From JAFGPL01 sp963781805 (GTDB lineage: Bacteria; Bacteroidota; Bacteroidia; Bacteroidales; UBA10428), in assembly GCA_963781805.1 (NCBI GenBank), contig CAWAHF010000004.1, forward strand, positions 3,658,001-3,722,000: a DNA stretch of 64,000 nt, given 5' to 3'. Shown here one piece after another: positions 18,513-26,685 of the stretch (positions are counted from its first letter, which is position 1; each line of letters begins with the position of its first letter). The notes under the pieces are model-generated. The model saw only the letters and a list, made by a program, of their open reading frames with translations. It was not told where the DNA came from and did no database searches. The position numbers and the translations under genes are program-made.

Positions 18513-19088
18513 ATGTCGTTTGAACTACCTAAATTACTTTATTCGCTTGACGCGCTTGAACCACACATAAGTAATAAGACTCTTGAATTCCATTACGGCA
18601 AGCATCATCAGGCATATGTAAATAACTTAAATAATTTGATCAAGGGAACCAAATTCGAGAATTCAACCCTGGAACAAATTATTAAGGAAGCTGAGGGAGG
18701 AATCTTCAATAATGGAGCACAGGTTTGGAACCATACCTTTTATTTTTCAGGTTTTTCAGCAAAGGGAAATAGTGAACCTTCAGGAGATCTGGGGACTGCA
18801 ATAAATAAGCAGTTCGGTTCTTTTGATTTATTTAAAGAAGAATTTACAAAAGCAGCAGCTACGCTCTTTGGCTCAGGTTGGGCATGGTTGGTTAAAAACA
18901 GTAGTGGTTCTCTGGATATTATCCAGGAGAGCAATGCCGGAAATCCGCTCAGAAAAGGGCTGATACCAATAATCACATGCGATGTTTGGGAACATGCTTA
19001 CTATCTGGATTATCAAAACAAACGTCCTGACTATGTTAATTCCTTCTGGAAAATTCTTGACTGGGAAATTATTTCAAAAAGATTTTAA
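18513..19088 (+). CDS. Superoxide dismutase, Fe-type (Fe/Mn family)
   Basis: 191 residues. Metal ligands are His27, His74, Asp157 and His161. Second-shell residues are of Fe type: NNGAQVWNH with Gln70, and Ala142 in NAGNP where the Mn enzyme in this window has Gln. No signal peptide, so cytoplasmic. The gene overlaps the convergent glycosyltransferase gene by 15 bp at the 3' ends, leaving no room for a separate terminator. It is a paralogue of the SOD at 14332-14943. Confidence 0.93.
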   Translation: MSFELPKLLYSLDALEPHISNKTLEFHYGKHHQAYVNNLNNLIKGTKFENSTLEQIIKEAEGGIFNNGAQVWNHTFYFSGFSAKGNSEPSGDLGTAINKQFGSFDLFKEEFTKAAATLFGSGWAWLVKNSSGSLDIIQESNAGNPLRKGLIPIITCDVWEHAYYLDYQNKRPDYVNSFWKILDWEIISKRF

Positions 19089-20363
19089 AGAAAGATAAAG
19101 CAATTCTTCAAGTTTATCTTTTAAGGTATCGAACGAGAAGAGTTTTTTCCCCAGGGCATAGTTGTGTTCGGCTATTTCTGTATTTAGTTTTTCGTTATAT
19201 ATTACTTCTTTCATTTCAGCAACAGCGGAATCGGTCAATTTACTATTTTCAATCATAACTGCTTTAAACCCTTTGCTCCCGATATCTGGCCAGTAAACCG
19301 GTTTGTAATTATTTACAAAAATAGGACGTTTAGCCAATACCGCTTCAACAAATGCATTTCCAAATCCTTCGTAGGTACTGAAATAGGTACAGGCTCTTGC
19401 CTGGGCATATGCATCTGATAAAGAGTAATTCAAATCGATGTTATTTGAAGTATACCCTTTATTGTTAAAAAGATGATGAGCGAAATTCACCTGATGCCCA
19501 AGTTTCAACAGGTGAATTAGTTCAATAAGTTCCATATAATATTTGCTGCCTGCATCATCATTGTAATTTCCGGTTATGATAAGTTTTATTTTATTGTCTT
19601 CAAGTTTGTGAATTAATTTTATTGCTGTTTCTATTCCTTTTCGCCCTACAACCCGGGTTATCTGAAAGAGAAGAATATCATTACTATCAAATCCAAGATT
19701 ATGGTGCAAACAATTATTCTTCTCAGTAACAAGACCAAAAGGTTTGTCAAAATCCATAACATTTGGTACAATGATCGAATCACGATTAAATCTCTTTTTA
19801 AGTGTCTGCTGGGCATATGTATTTATTACTGCATGTATTGAGTTGGGCAATCTTAACGGAAAGGTTTCCTCAATCAGTTCATTAATTTTTTGATAAGGGG
19901 ATACATATCTGTTTCCTCTTTCCCAGGCAAAATCGTGGTCGTGTGTGATTGTCGGAAGTCCAAGTTTTTGTACCGCTTTTTTAATGGCAAGACCCATTTC
20001 GAGGTGAGAAGGCAAAGCAGAAGCATTTTCTGAGATTAACAGGTCGATGTTTTTTTCATGCACCCAATCGAGTATTTTTTTATATATCAATTTCGAATAA
20101 AGATTTATATGTTCAAGTAGTTCTTCTTCATTTGAATCCGGATAAAAGAATGCTTTTTTCTGGCCCCAGTAACTTTCAGGAGAAAAAAAAGACATTTCGG
20201 GTACCAGTGTTTCATATTCAGGGTTCATTGCTCTTTCTTCAAACTGGCCTGATATAATATACGTTTCATGGCCCATTCTATTTAAAACTTCAATCCATTT
20301 TTCGGTTTCAAGCGCTACGCCATCCACACCGCCAATTCGTCCAATGATAATACCAATTTTCAT
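19074..20363 (-). CDS. Glycosyltransferase, GT4-like
   Basis: 429-residue GT-B glycosyltransferase. The N-terminus MKIGIIIGRIGGVDGVALETE is the acceptor-side glycine loop. The C-terminal half shows the GT4 pattern: an ITRVVGRKGIETAI segment for the donor domain, and the sugar-nucleotide E-x7-E region around STYEGFGNAFVEAV. No transmembrane helix, so a cytoplasmic or peripherally bound enzyme adding a sugar from an NDP donor. The acceptor is unknown; no polysaccharide cluster surrounds it. It converges with the Fe-type SOD, overlapping 15 bp. Confidence 0.85.
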   Translation of the reverse strand: MKIGIIIGRIGGVDGVALETEKWIEVLNRMGHETYIISGQFEERAMNPEYETLVPEMSFFSPESYWGQKKAFFYPDSNEEELLEHINLYSKLIYKKILDWVHEKNIDLLISENASALPSHLEMGLAIKKAVQKLGLPTITHDHDFAWERGNRYVSPYQKINELIEETFPLRLPNSIHAVINTYAQQTLKKRFNRDSIIVPNVMDFDKPFGLVTEKNNCLHHNLGFDSNDILLFQITRVVGRKGIETAIKLIHKLEDNKIKLIITGNYNDDAGSKYYMELIELIHLLKLGHQVNFAHHLFNNKGYTSNNIDLNYSLSDAYAQARACTYFSTYEGFGNAFVEAVLAKRPIFVNNYKPVYWPDIGSKGFKAVMIENSKLTDSAVAEMKEVIYNEKLNTEIAEHNYALGKKLFSFDTLKDKLEELLYLSLKSF

Positions 20364-20471
20364 TCTAAACCTAAATTTTGGTTTGTAGTTTAAAATTAAC
20401 TAAATACAGGCTTTTTGCCAAATTTAAAATGCTAAGTAATCTGGAATTACCTGAAGTTAAAATTATTAAAT

Positions 20472-20500
20472 AAAAAAACCCCGGTTTGAACCGGGGTTTT
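20472..20500 (-). terminator. Strong intrinsic terminator of the coiled-coil protein gene
   Basis: AAAACCCCGGTT (20475-20486) / AACCGGGGTTTT (20489-20500), a perfect 12-bp stem with a tight loop. Reading leftward it is followed by a T run. It lies 17 bp beyond the stop of the 20518-21438 gene. Confidence 0.9.
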
Positions 20501-20517
20501 ACCAACAGTGGTTCATT

Positions 20518-21438
20518 TTATTTTCTTAGCACAAAGGTTGTTGAGCCTATTTCTGAACCCTCGGCATACAGAAAAACATTGTAGGTGCCGGCAATCATAT
20601 CTTCTGTTTTATCCCAATAAATACACATGTCAATATCTTTATTTTCATAGTCTACTTCTCTGTAGGACGAATAAACCAATTGTTCTCCGTTAACCTCAAT
20701 CATTGTACTACCACCGGCAGTAAGTACGACATCGTCTGGTCGAAGGAGACGCATGTAAACAATCTTCTTGCCAGCTTTGGCAATTGCATTTTCCCTGATT
20801 GTAAAGCATACCCTTACTTTCTCTATCTTATTGCTTCTGTCGGTTGATTTACTTCTGCTATTTAATCCTTCAGCGGTGATATTCTTAGCGCTTAGTACCG
20901 ATGCTTTTGCAACCTGGGTACTTAAGTCTTCTTTTTCTTTGGTTAGTTGAGATTTATCTTGTTCGGCTACCTCCAGTTTCGATCGTACCTGAATATTTTC
21001 GTCGGTTAATTCACGGTTTTTTGTATTCAGTGAATCTATTTGTACAATGTAGTTACGCATTACTTTTCTCAGCGTTTCAAGTTCTTGTTTGTACATTCTA
21101 ATTTTTTGTGTATTTGATGCATCCACCCGGAGCAATTTCTTGATTTTGTCCTGCTGAGAACTCATCAGAGTACTCATACTGTCGTTCTGAGTCTTAAGAT
21201 CATCATATTCGATGATCATTTCATTCAGTTGTCTTTCTAAATCCATTTTCTCTTCTGTTATAAGTTGTTTTTCTTCCGAAGTAAGCCTTAACTTATGACT
21301 TTGTTGATATAACATAATTCCGACAACTGTTATGGCAACGGTTAACAGACCGATAATGATCATTAGCAAGGTGGTAGATTTCTTTTTCTTGTCTTCTTCA
21401 ATGTAACTCTTATTGGTAGGATTGTTTGTAGTTTCCAT
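20518..21438 (-). CDS. Single-pass membrane protein with long coiled coil, unknown function
   Basis: 306 residues. A Lys-rich cytoplasmic N-terminus precedes one transmembrane helix (about 24-44). A heptad-rich coiled coil spans about 50-185 (EEKQLITEEKMDLERQLNE type). The C-terminal domain (about 205-306) looks beta-rich (VCFTIRENAIAKAG, KIVYMRLLRPDDVVLT). Such proteins are common in Bacteroidota and sometimes carry misleading chromosome-partition names; I assign no function. Topology suggests the coiled coil and beta domain are periplasmic. Single gene with its own terminator and a -7-like box just upstream. Confidence 0.75.
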   Translation of the reverse strand: METTNNPTNKSYIEEDKKKKSTTLLMIIIGLLTVAITVVGIMLYQQSHKLRLTSEEKQLITEEKMDLERQLNEMIIEYDDLKTQNDSMSTLMSSQQDKIKKLLRVDASNTQKIRMYKQELETLRKVMRNYIVQIDSLNTKNRELTDENIQVRSKLEVAEQDKSQLTKEKEDLSTQVAKASVLSAKNITAEGLNSRSKSTDRSNKIEKVRVCFTIRENAIAKAGKKIVYMRLLRPDDVVLTAGGSTMIEVNGEQLVYSSYREVDYENKDIDMCIYWDKTEDMIAGTYNVFLYAEGSEIGSTTFVLRK

Positions 21439-21467
21439 AATCTGTATTTTATTTGATTAATTTAAGG

Positions 21468-21475
21468 CAAATATA
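21468..21475 (-). promoter_or_regulatory. Candidate promoter -7 box of the coiled-coil protein gene
   Basis: On the minus strand this reads TATATTTG, an exact TAnnTTTG box, about 30 bp before the start codon. No TTTG is seen at the expected -33 distance. Confidence 0.35.
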
Positions 21476-21587
21476 CAACTAAGTGTAAAATGCATCATAT
21501 CATTTTGTTAAAAATAATTTTCTTATAAACAGATATCTTGATTATAAATCGTGAAATATCCTGATAAATTGTGTGAACGTCGATTCA

Positions 21588-22736
21588 TTATTTTTCATTA
21601 ATCTTACTTAATTCCAAATTTAAATAGTCCTTGCCTGTGGTTACAACAAATTGATCCCGTAAACTGTCAGGGAGATTTAATAACTCAGTAAAATAGGAAT
21701 TCTCTATTCCTGTTTTGATTTCGGTTTTTATAAATTGTGAATCATATGCAAGGAATATATATTGGGCTTTGGCCATAGTAAAAATGGCTTCTCCGGATAC
21801 CGAAAATACCGAATCGCTATTTAATTTGATCTCAGCATTTACCTGCATACCGGGATAAAATGTATCATGCGAATGGACTGTGGCGTAAACAGAAATTGCA
21901 TTTGTACTTTTGTCTATTAACCTGCCTGGAGATTGAATTACTGCTGCAAATTTTTTATTTCTGTTCAAAGTTGGCCAATAGGATACTTCCTGTCCTTTTG
22001 TTAAATTATCGATTTCCTTCAAGGGCACTTCCAGATGAAGTAATAGGGCGCTATTATCTGTAATTTGGAAAATTATTTCATTTGATCCTGCAAATTTTCC
22101 TATACCGGCATTTACTTTTGAAATATAACCGCTGATAGGCGCTTTTAAATCTATGACAGTCCTGAATTTTTCAAGACTGAGGCTGTCGGAATTTATCCCT
22201 AACAGTGATAATTGGGTCTTTAAGCTTAAAAGTTTAACCTCCAGCGTCCGAAAATCAGCTTGTGCCTGTTGCATTTTTTTAATGGATGAGGCATTCTCAA
22301 CCGTTAATTCTCCCTGCCTTTTGAATTCTTCTTTGTAATAATCAAGTTGATTCTTTGTTTCAAGATACTCCTGTTGTAACTTAATATAATCGGGATGTTC
22401 GAGCCGTGCGAGTATGTCCCCTTTCTTTACATAGGTTCCGGGTAAGTAAAATGTTTTTTTTATAAATCCTCCCAGGGGTGCACAAACAAAAGCTACCCCA
22501 TTGGGCGAAGATTCAATCATACCTTTGCATTTAACAACATTGGCAATGGGGCGTTTTTCAATTTTTGCTAATTTTATGTCTGCCTGTCTTATTTGTTCTT
22601 TTGTTAGAATTACCTTCTGATAAGCGCGTCCATCATCTGTTACATTTCTGCTATCAGATGTTTTGGTTTTGCACGATATGATAGTGAGAAGTAAAATCAC
22701 TATCGGCACGATGAACCGTATAGATTTAATTGGCAT
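21588..22736 (-). CDS. RND efflux periplasmic adaptor lipoprotein (CusB/CzcB-like)
   Basis: Membrane-fusion protein linking an RND pump to a TolC-type channel. The start at 22736 gives MPIKSIRFIVPIVILLLTIISC, a lipoprotein signal with lipobox Cys; an earlier in-frame ATG at 22784 lies inside the upstream gene. Domains are beta-barrel/lipoyl halves around a coiled-coil hairpin (about 100-180), with the lipoyl strand VKKGDILARLEHPDYIKLQ and ISKVNAGIGKFAGSNEIIFQI. The pattern resembles heavy-metal adaptors rather than AcrA. It overlaps the TolC-like gene by 11 bp, so the two are translationally coupled. No RND pump gene is adjacent on either side. Confidence 0.85.
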   Translation of the reverse strand: MPIKSIRFIVPIVILLLTIISCKTKTSDSRNVTDDGRAYQKVILTKEQIRQADIKLAKIEKRPIANVVKCKGMIESSPNGVAFVCAPLGGFIKKTFYLPGTYVKKGDILARLEHPDYIKLQQEYLETKNQLDYYKEEFKRQGELTVENASSIKKMQQAQADFRTLEVKLLSLKTQLSLLGINSDSLSLEKFRTVIDLKAPISGYISKVNAGIGKFAGSNEIIFQITDNSALLLHLEVPLKEIDNLTKGQEVSYWPTLNRNKKFAAVIQSPGRLIDKSTNAISVYATVHSHDTFYPGMQVNAEIKLNSDSVFSVSGEAIFTMAKAQYIFLAYDSQFIKTEIKTGIENSYFTELLNLPDSLRDQFVVTTGKDYLNLELSKINEK

Positions 22737-23964
22737 AAAATTCAAGTTGAATAGCTGTTTGATTATAGTTGTTAATGGTTTCATAATAGCTCATCTTTAG
22801 CTTTAAAGCGGTTGAAATACCCTGTAGATATTCCGGGTATTCAATTTCTTCCTTTTTAAATTGTAATTCAGAAGTTTGCATTAAAATTTCTGCCTGTGGC
22901 AACGCATTTTCTTTAAAATAGATTATCTGCTTAAAGTACTTGCTTAGTTCAAATAAAAGGTTTTCAACATCTTGTTCTATCTGAAATTTTTGATTTTCCA
23001 TTGAATTCGCTGCGATTTGCTCATTTATCCTGGCTTGCTTAATGTTGGATGACTGAGGTAAAAACCATACCGGGATAGTAATTCCTACCTGCCAACCTTG
23101 CAGTCCCTTCATTGTACCAATAGTCTGATTAAAATATCCCGCTGAAATTTCAGGAAAAAACTTTGATTTCTCTGTCTGATATTTACTTTTCTCCAACCTG
23201 GTTGTTTTTTCATAAACATTCAGTACAAGTCCGCCATTATACTCAGTAGACGGGGTAGGCTTATCGATCATGTAAAGCTCGAATTCATTTGTATCGGGTA
23301 AAATTTCATCTGTAGTTACAATTAGTTGTTTAAGCTTATTCCCGGCAATGGTAAGTTCATCCTGGGCAGTAGTATAATTAAGTTCATTTTCAGCCTGTTG
23401 AGCGGTAATGGTTACTTTTTCCTGCAGATTGGTTTCGCCCAATTTATAATGCAAATCTGCAATTCGTGTCAAATCTGAATAGTACTTATTTTGCATCTCC
23501 AGAATTTCAAGTTTCTTGTACTGAAATAACCAGAAAAAGTAAGCTGATTTTACTTCTGCAACAACCTGTTTCTTCGTCAGCTCATATTGGGCTTTATTCA
23601 ATTCAATAAAATTCAAAGCTGTTTTATACCTGTTGATATGTGTGAGCAGTGAACCAAAATTTTGATTTATTTCAATATACTTGTCATGTATGGGAGAATA
23701 GAGCTGGCCAAACTGGTATTTAAATTCTGTCGACGGAATATCAAGCGCATTGTTCTTTGTTAATTCGGACCGATCGAGTTCCAATTGAGCATTTTTTAGC
23801 CGGTAGTTGTTGCTCAGAGCTAAATCTACTGCCTGTTGCATCGAAACGATTTTAAATGATGTTTCCTGAGACGATACAGGAATATAAAAAGAAGTGAACA
23901 GCAACGTTAGAAAGAAATGTATAAGTATTTTAATGTACAGATTCTTGATGGTTTTCCAAAGCAT
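22726..23964 (-). CDS. TolC-family outer-membrane efflux protein (CusC/CzcC-like)
   Basis: Outer-membrane channel protein of about 412 residues. The start at 23964 gives a clear signal peptide (MLWKTIKNLYIKILIHFFLT... ending near VSSQ); an upstream ATG at 24054 adds 30 residues without features. Two repeated OEP halves are visible, beginning with MQQAVDLALSNNYRLKNAQLE and FFPEISAGYFNQTIGT. The region FGQLYSPIHDKYIEINQNFG resembles the TolC part of Bacteroidota CusA-TolC fusions, which makes the absence of any CusA sequence next to it notable. First gene of a two-gene leftward operon with the adaptor. Confidence 0.85.
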   Translation of the reverse strand: MLWKTIKNLYIKILIHFFLTLLFTSFYIPVSSQETSFKIVSMQQAVDLALSNNYRLKNAQLELDRSELTKNNALDIPSTEFKYQFGQLYSPIHDKYIEINQNFGSLLTHINRYKTALNFIELNKAQYELTKKQVVAEVKSAYFFWLFQYKKLEILEMQNKYYSDLTRIADLHYKLGETNLQEKVTITAQQAENELNYTTAQDELTIAGNKLKQLIVTTDEILPDTNEFELYMIDKPTPSTEYNGGLVLNVYEKTTRLEKSKYQTEKSKFFPEISAGYFNQTIGTMKGLQGWQVGITIPVWFLPQSSNIKQARINEQIAANSMENQKFQIEQDVENLLFELSKYFKQIIYFKENALPQAEILMQTSELQFKKEEIEYPEYLQGISTALKLKMSYYETINNYNQTAIQLEFYAN

Positions 23965-24127
23965 CACAAACGGGTTAATTTTCAATAAAATTAAATAAAT
24001 TGAATGATTAATTTGCATAGACACATATCTTTCGGATAAATTCAAATTGAGCAAGAGAAATACGTAATCGGAATTACGCTCTCAGTATCTATTGTACGGG
24101 CTTTTAGGTACTTCTATTGCTCTATTC

Positions 24128-24160
24128 TTGATAAATGTTCGGTTGATAACATTTATCAAC
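24128..24160. promoter_or_regulatory. Overlapping palindromes, probable operator between divergent genes
   Basis: TTGATAAATGTT (24128-24139) and AACATTTATCAA (24148-24159) are perfect 12-bp inverted copies with an 8-bp spacer. Overlapping this, GTTGATAA-CAT-TTATCAAC (24142-24160) is a second perfect palindrome. The half-site TTGATAA therefore occurs three times: two direct copies 15 bp apart and one inverted. It lies between the TolC/adaptor operon and the divergent 24243 gene, as expected of a dimeric repressor or activator site. The regulator is unknown. Confidence 0.6.
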
Positions 24161-24242
24161 AGTTGAAAACTAGGAATAGCTTAAATTGACTTCGGTTCAA
24201 TAATTTTGTAACTTGCTTCCAATCTGATATTTCCGGACAATT

Positions 24243-24665
24243 ATGGAAAACAAGGTGTTTAACAGGGTATATTCTATTATTGATTTAATTATCCATCCCG
24301 GCAAGCATAATACTACTCATCAAGCAAGGAGAATATGTCCGGTATCTGGTCTGGATATTTCAATGCAAACCCCCAACAGTAAATTTTTAAGTTATTCAGG
24401 TGTGAAATGGTACTACGAACATAAACGCACTATCTATAAAAAATTATTGGAACCCAGACTTACTGATTTTTGGCAAGGTAGCCCTCTGGATGTTCAATTC
24501 AGGGAAATTGCCCATGCAATCAGAAATTCTGACAGTAACCCCCGCAACAGCACCAAGCGGGCTGTGAACAGATTGTTGCATGATAAAGATACACTATTTG
24601 ATAATACTCTGCTTATTGACAAAAATAAATTGAAACAGGTTGGATTGCAGGTAAGACAGATGTAG
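24243..24665 (+). CDS. Conserved-looking small protein of unknown function
   Basis: 140 residues, basic, with no signal peptide or transmembrane helix, so probably cytoplasmic. The most distinctive segment is R-x-C-P-V-S-G-L-D-I-S-M-Q (about 30-43) followed by SKFLSYSGVKWYYEH. The only cysteine is Cys32. The C-terminal half is helical and Arg/Lys/Asp-rich. I do not recognise the family. It is divergent from the metal-type efflux pair across the palindromic operator, so it could be co-regulated with it or even act there, but no helix-turn-helix is evident. TAATTTTG at 24201-24208 is a possible -7 box. Confidence 0.65.
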   Translation: MENKVFNRVYSIIDLIIHPGKHNTTHQARRICPVSGLDISMQTPNSKFLSYSGVKWYYEHKRTIYKKLLEPRLTDFWQGSPLDVQFREIAHAIRNSDSNPRNSTKRAVNRLLHDKDTLFDNTLLIDKNKLKQVGLQVRQM

Positions 24666-24671
24666 AAAAAT

Positions 24672-26219
24672 TCATTTGTAGAGGTCATCCCAAAGTTTCA
24701 GAAATACTCCGTTGGTCCAGCCAAAACCATCCTGCAAAGGATATTCTCCTCCACCGCCGGGTTTATTCATATTTACCACATCATATTTCTCCATCATTTT
24801 GCCGGTTGCAAAATATACCTTCATATTCAGGGATAACCAACGATTTGCTATGGAGTCTGCCAACGCATTAATACCATAGTTTTTTAATCCGTGATAGGTT
24901 ATCCATTGCAATGGTGCCCATCCGTTCGGATAATCCCATTGTTCTCCGGTATTAATGAGCGTTGTAACCACTCCACCTTCTTTCAGGAATTTCCGGCGAA
25001 TTGTCTGAGCTACTAAATTTGCCTGATTTTTACCTGCGAGATTGAAAAACAACGGGTAAACTCCGGCCAGGGTAAATGCATCTGATTGCCTGTGATCGAT
25101 AAAATTATAATCGAAATAATATTTATTTTCTTTATTCCAACATATGCTATTGATGAGTTTTTTTCGTGCGTTACATTTTTGCTGATAAAAATCTGACCTG
25201 GGTTTATCTTTTTTTAGCTCATAGCATTTTTTCAACGTCAGTTCGAGATGGTAGAGAAGACAGTTTAAATCTATCGGGAGAATTTCTGTTGTATGAATAT
25301 TTTTTAAGGATGTATTTTCTTTCATCCAACGACTGCTGAAATCCCAACCCGATTCGGCAGTAGCCCGGATATCTCTGTAAAAGGATTCACCTCTTCCTGA
25401 ATGTGTAAACAATTCAAAATCCTGCTTATATGATTCAGGACGTGGTGTAGATAAGGAGTCCCAGTATCGGTTCAACATTTCATCAGATTGAAGTTCAACT
25501 ATTCTTTGACTGTAATGGTTATTTTTATTCAGGTTTGCCAATCCTGCCATCCAAAAATTATACTCCTGTTGCATACAATCAAGATATTTTAGATACACCG
25601 AATCACCATCCTTTTCAGCCAGAAGTTCAACCATTAATGAAAAGTATGGCGGCTGTGACCGACTTAAATAATAGGTGCGGTTCCCGTTTGGAATATGGCC
25701 ATATTTTCTGATCAAAAAACTGAAATCGTCAATCATGTTCCGGATTAAATCGTATCTGTCTGATATAGCTAATCCAAGCATGGTAAAATAACTATCCCAA
25801 TAATACATTTCCTGAAACCTTCCACCGGGAACTACATACGGAGAAGGCAGAGAAATAGACGAGGAATTTGGGTTCTGTTTTTCAGGGTATCTGGTTAGAT
25901 CAATCCATAAATTATGAATATGTTGCAACAACAGGGTTGTATCTGTAAACAGGGTGTCGAAATTCTCGGCGACAAAATTTTTCAGGTTGAATGATGATGA
26001 TTTTTTCTGAAGGTAATATTTTTGGATAATTGTATCCGGAGGATATTTTGGGATGCAATCCGGAAATTTTTTCTGATCATTGAATATAGAATTCAGCTGC
26101 ACATCTATAAACAGACTGTCATACTTAACGGCAGGGTTAATTTGGGGAAAAGTGACTGATTGTATTGACAAGAAAGAAATCAAACAAATAATCAATATGT
26201 AATTTATTTTCAAAAACAT
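24672..26219 (-). CDS. Trehalase, GH37, exported
   Basis: 515-residue alpha,alpha-trehalase, hydrolysing trehalose to two glucose units. An N-terminal hydrophobic segment (about 6-25) indicates export to the periplasm. Both trehalase signatures are present: PGGRFQEMYYWDSYF (about 151-165) and QWDYPNGWAPLQ (about 426-437). The glycine-rich GGGGEYPLQDGFGWTNG segment lies near the C-terminus. Length is in the family range (500-560). It is monocistronic, ending 6 bp from the convergent 24243 gene. No trehalose transporter or synthase is nearby. Confidence 0.93.
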   Translation of the reverse strand: MFLKINYILIICLISFLSIQSVTFPQINPAVKYDSLFIDVQLNSIFNDQKKFPDCIPKYPPDTIIQKYYLQKKSSSFNLKNFVAENFDTLFTDTTLLLQHIHNLWIDLTRYPEKQNPNSSSISLPSPYVVPGGRFQEMYYWDSYFTMLGLAISDRYDLIRNMIDDFSFLIRKYGHIPNGNRTYYLSRSQPPYFSLMVELLAEKDGDSVYLKYLDCMQQEYNFWMAGLANLNKNNHYSQRIVELQSDEMLNRYWDSLSTPRPESYKQDFELFTHSGRGESFYRDIRATAESGWDFSSRWMKENTSLKNIHTTEILPIDLNCLLYHLELTLKKCYELKKDKPRSDFYQQKCNARKKLINSICWNKENKYYFDYNFIDHRQSDAFTLAGVYPLFFNLAGKNQANLVAQTIRRKFLKEGGVVTTLINTGEQWDYPNGWAPLQWITYHGLKNYGINALADSIANRWLSLNMKVYFATGKMMEKYDVVNMNKPGGGGEYPLQDGFGWTNGVFLKLWDDLYK

Positions 26220-26685
26220 ATGAGGAACGATTGTAGAAAATAATTCAATAGAATTACAAATTTAAGCAATATGGTATCAAAATTCCTGACTAAACAGATT
26301 TTATACAGTCAGTTACTATTTAATAAATTGTGGATGATTGAAAAAATCTGGTATTGTTGATCCATGGAAGGACAGGAGAACTAAAGTTATATGTAAAAGC
26401 AATTTCATAATCATAATACGTATGAAAAAATTAAGGATACTTGCATCAGTAGTTGGGAAATTGCGATTTTGGAGTGAATATTTCATATAGGTTCTAGTTA
26501 ATAAAGCCATAAGTTATTTCTGTGCTAGACCTTGCAGCTGGAATGGGAGATATAAAATAACACATCCAGGGTAAATATTACATGCAATAGCATTGAAGAA
26601 TGTCTTGAAAGTTAAATATTGCTTTTTATAATAGAATATTATTGTTTACGTTTACTTTAGATATTCTGTAATTCAATTAGTTGAA
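26220..26685. other. Intergenic region with no recognisable gene
   Basis: 466 bp separating the divergent trehalase and DUF4249 genes. A leftward 64-codon frame at 26316-26510 has no features or ribosome binding site and is not called. On the minus strand TAAATTTG (26257-26264) could be a -7 box for the trehalase gene, but no properly spaced -33 box is found. I see no hairpins or repeats. Confidence 0.5.

Noticed and set aside
26316..26510. 64-codon leftward frame in the trehalase/DUF4249 intergenic region
   Set aside because: No features, no ribosome binding site, composition like the surrounding non-coding DNA.
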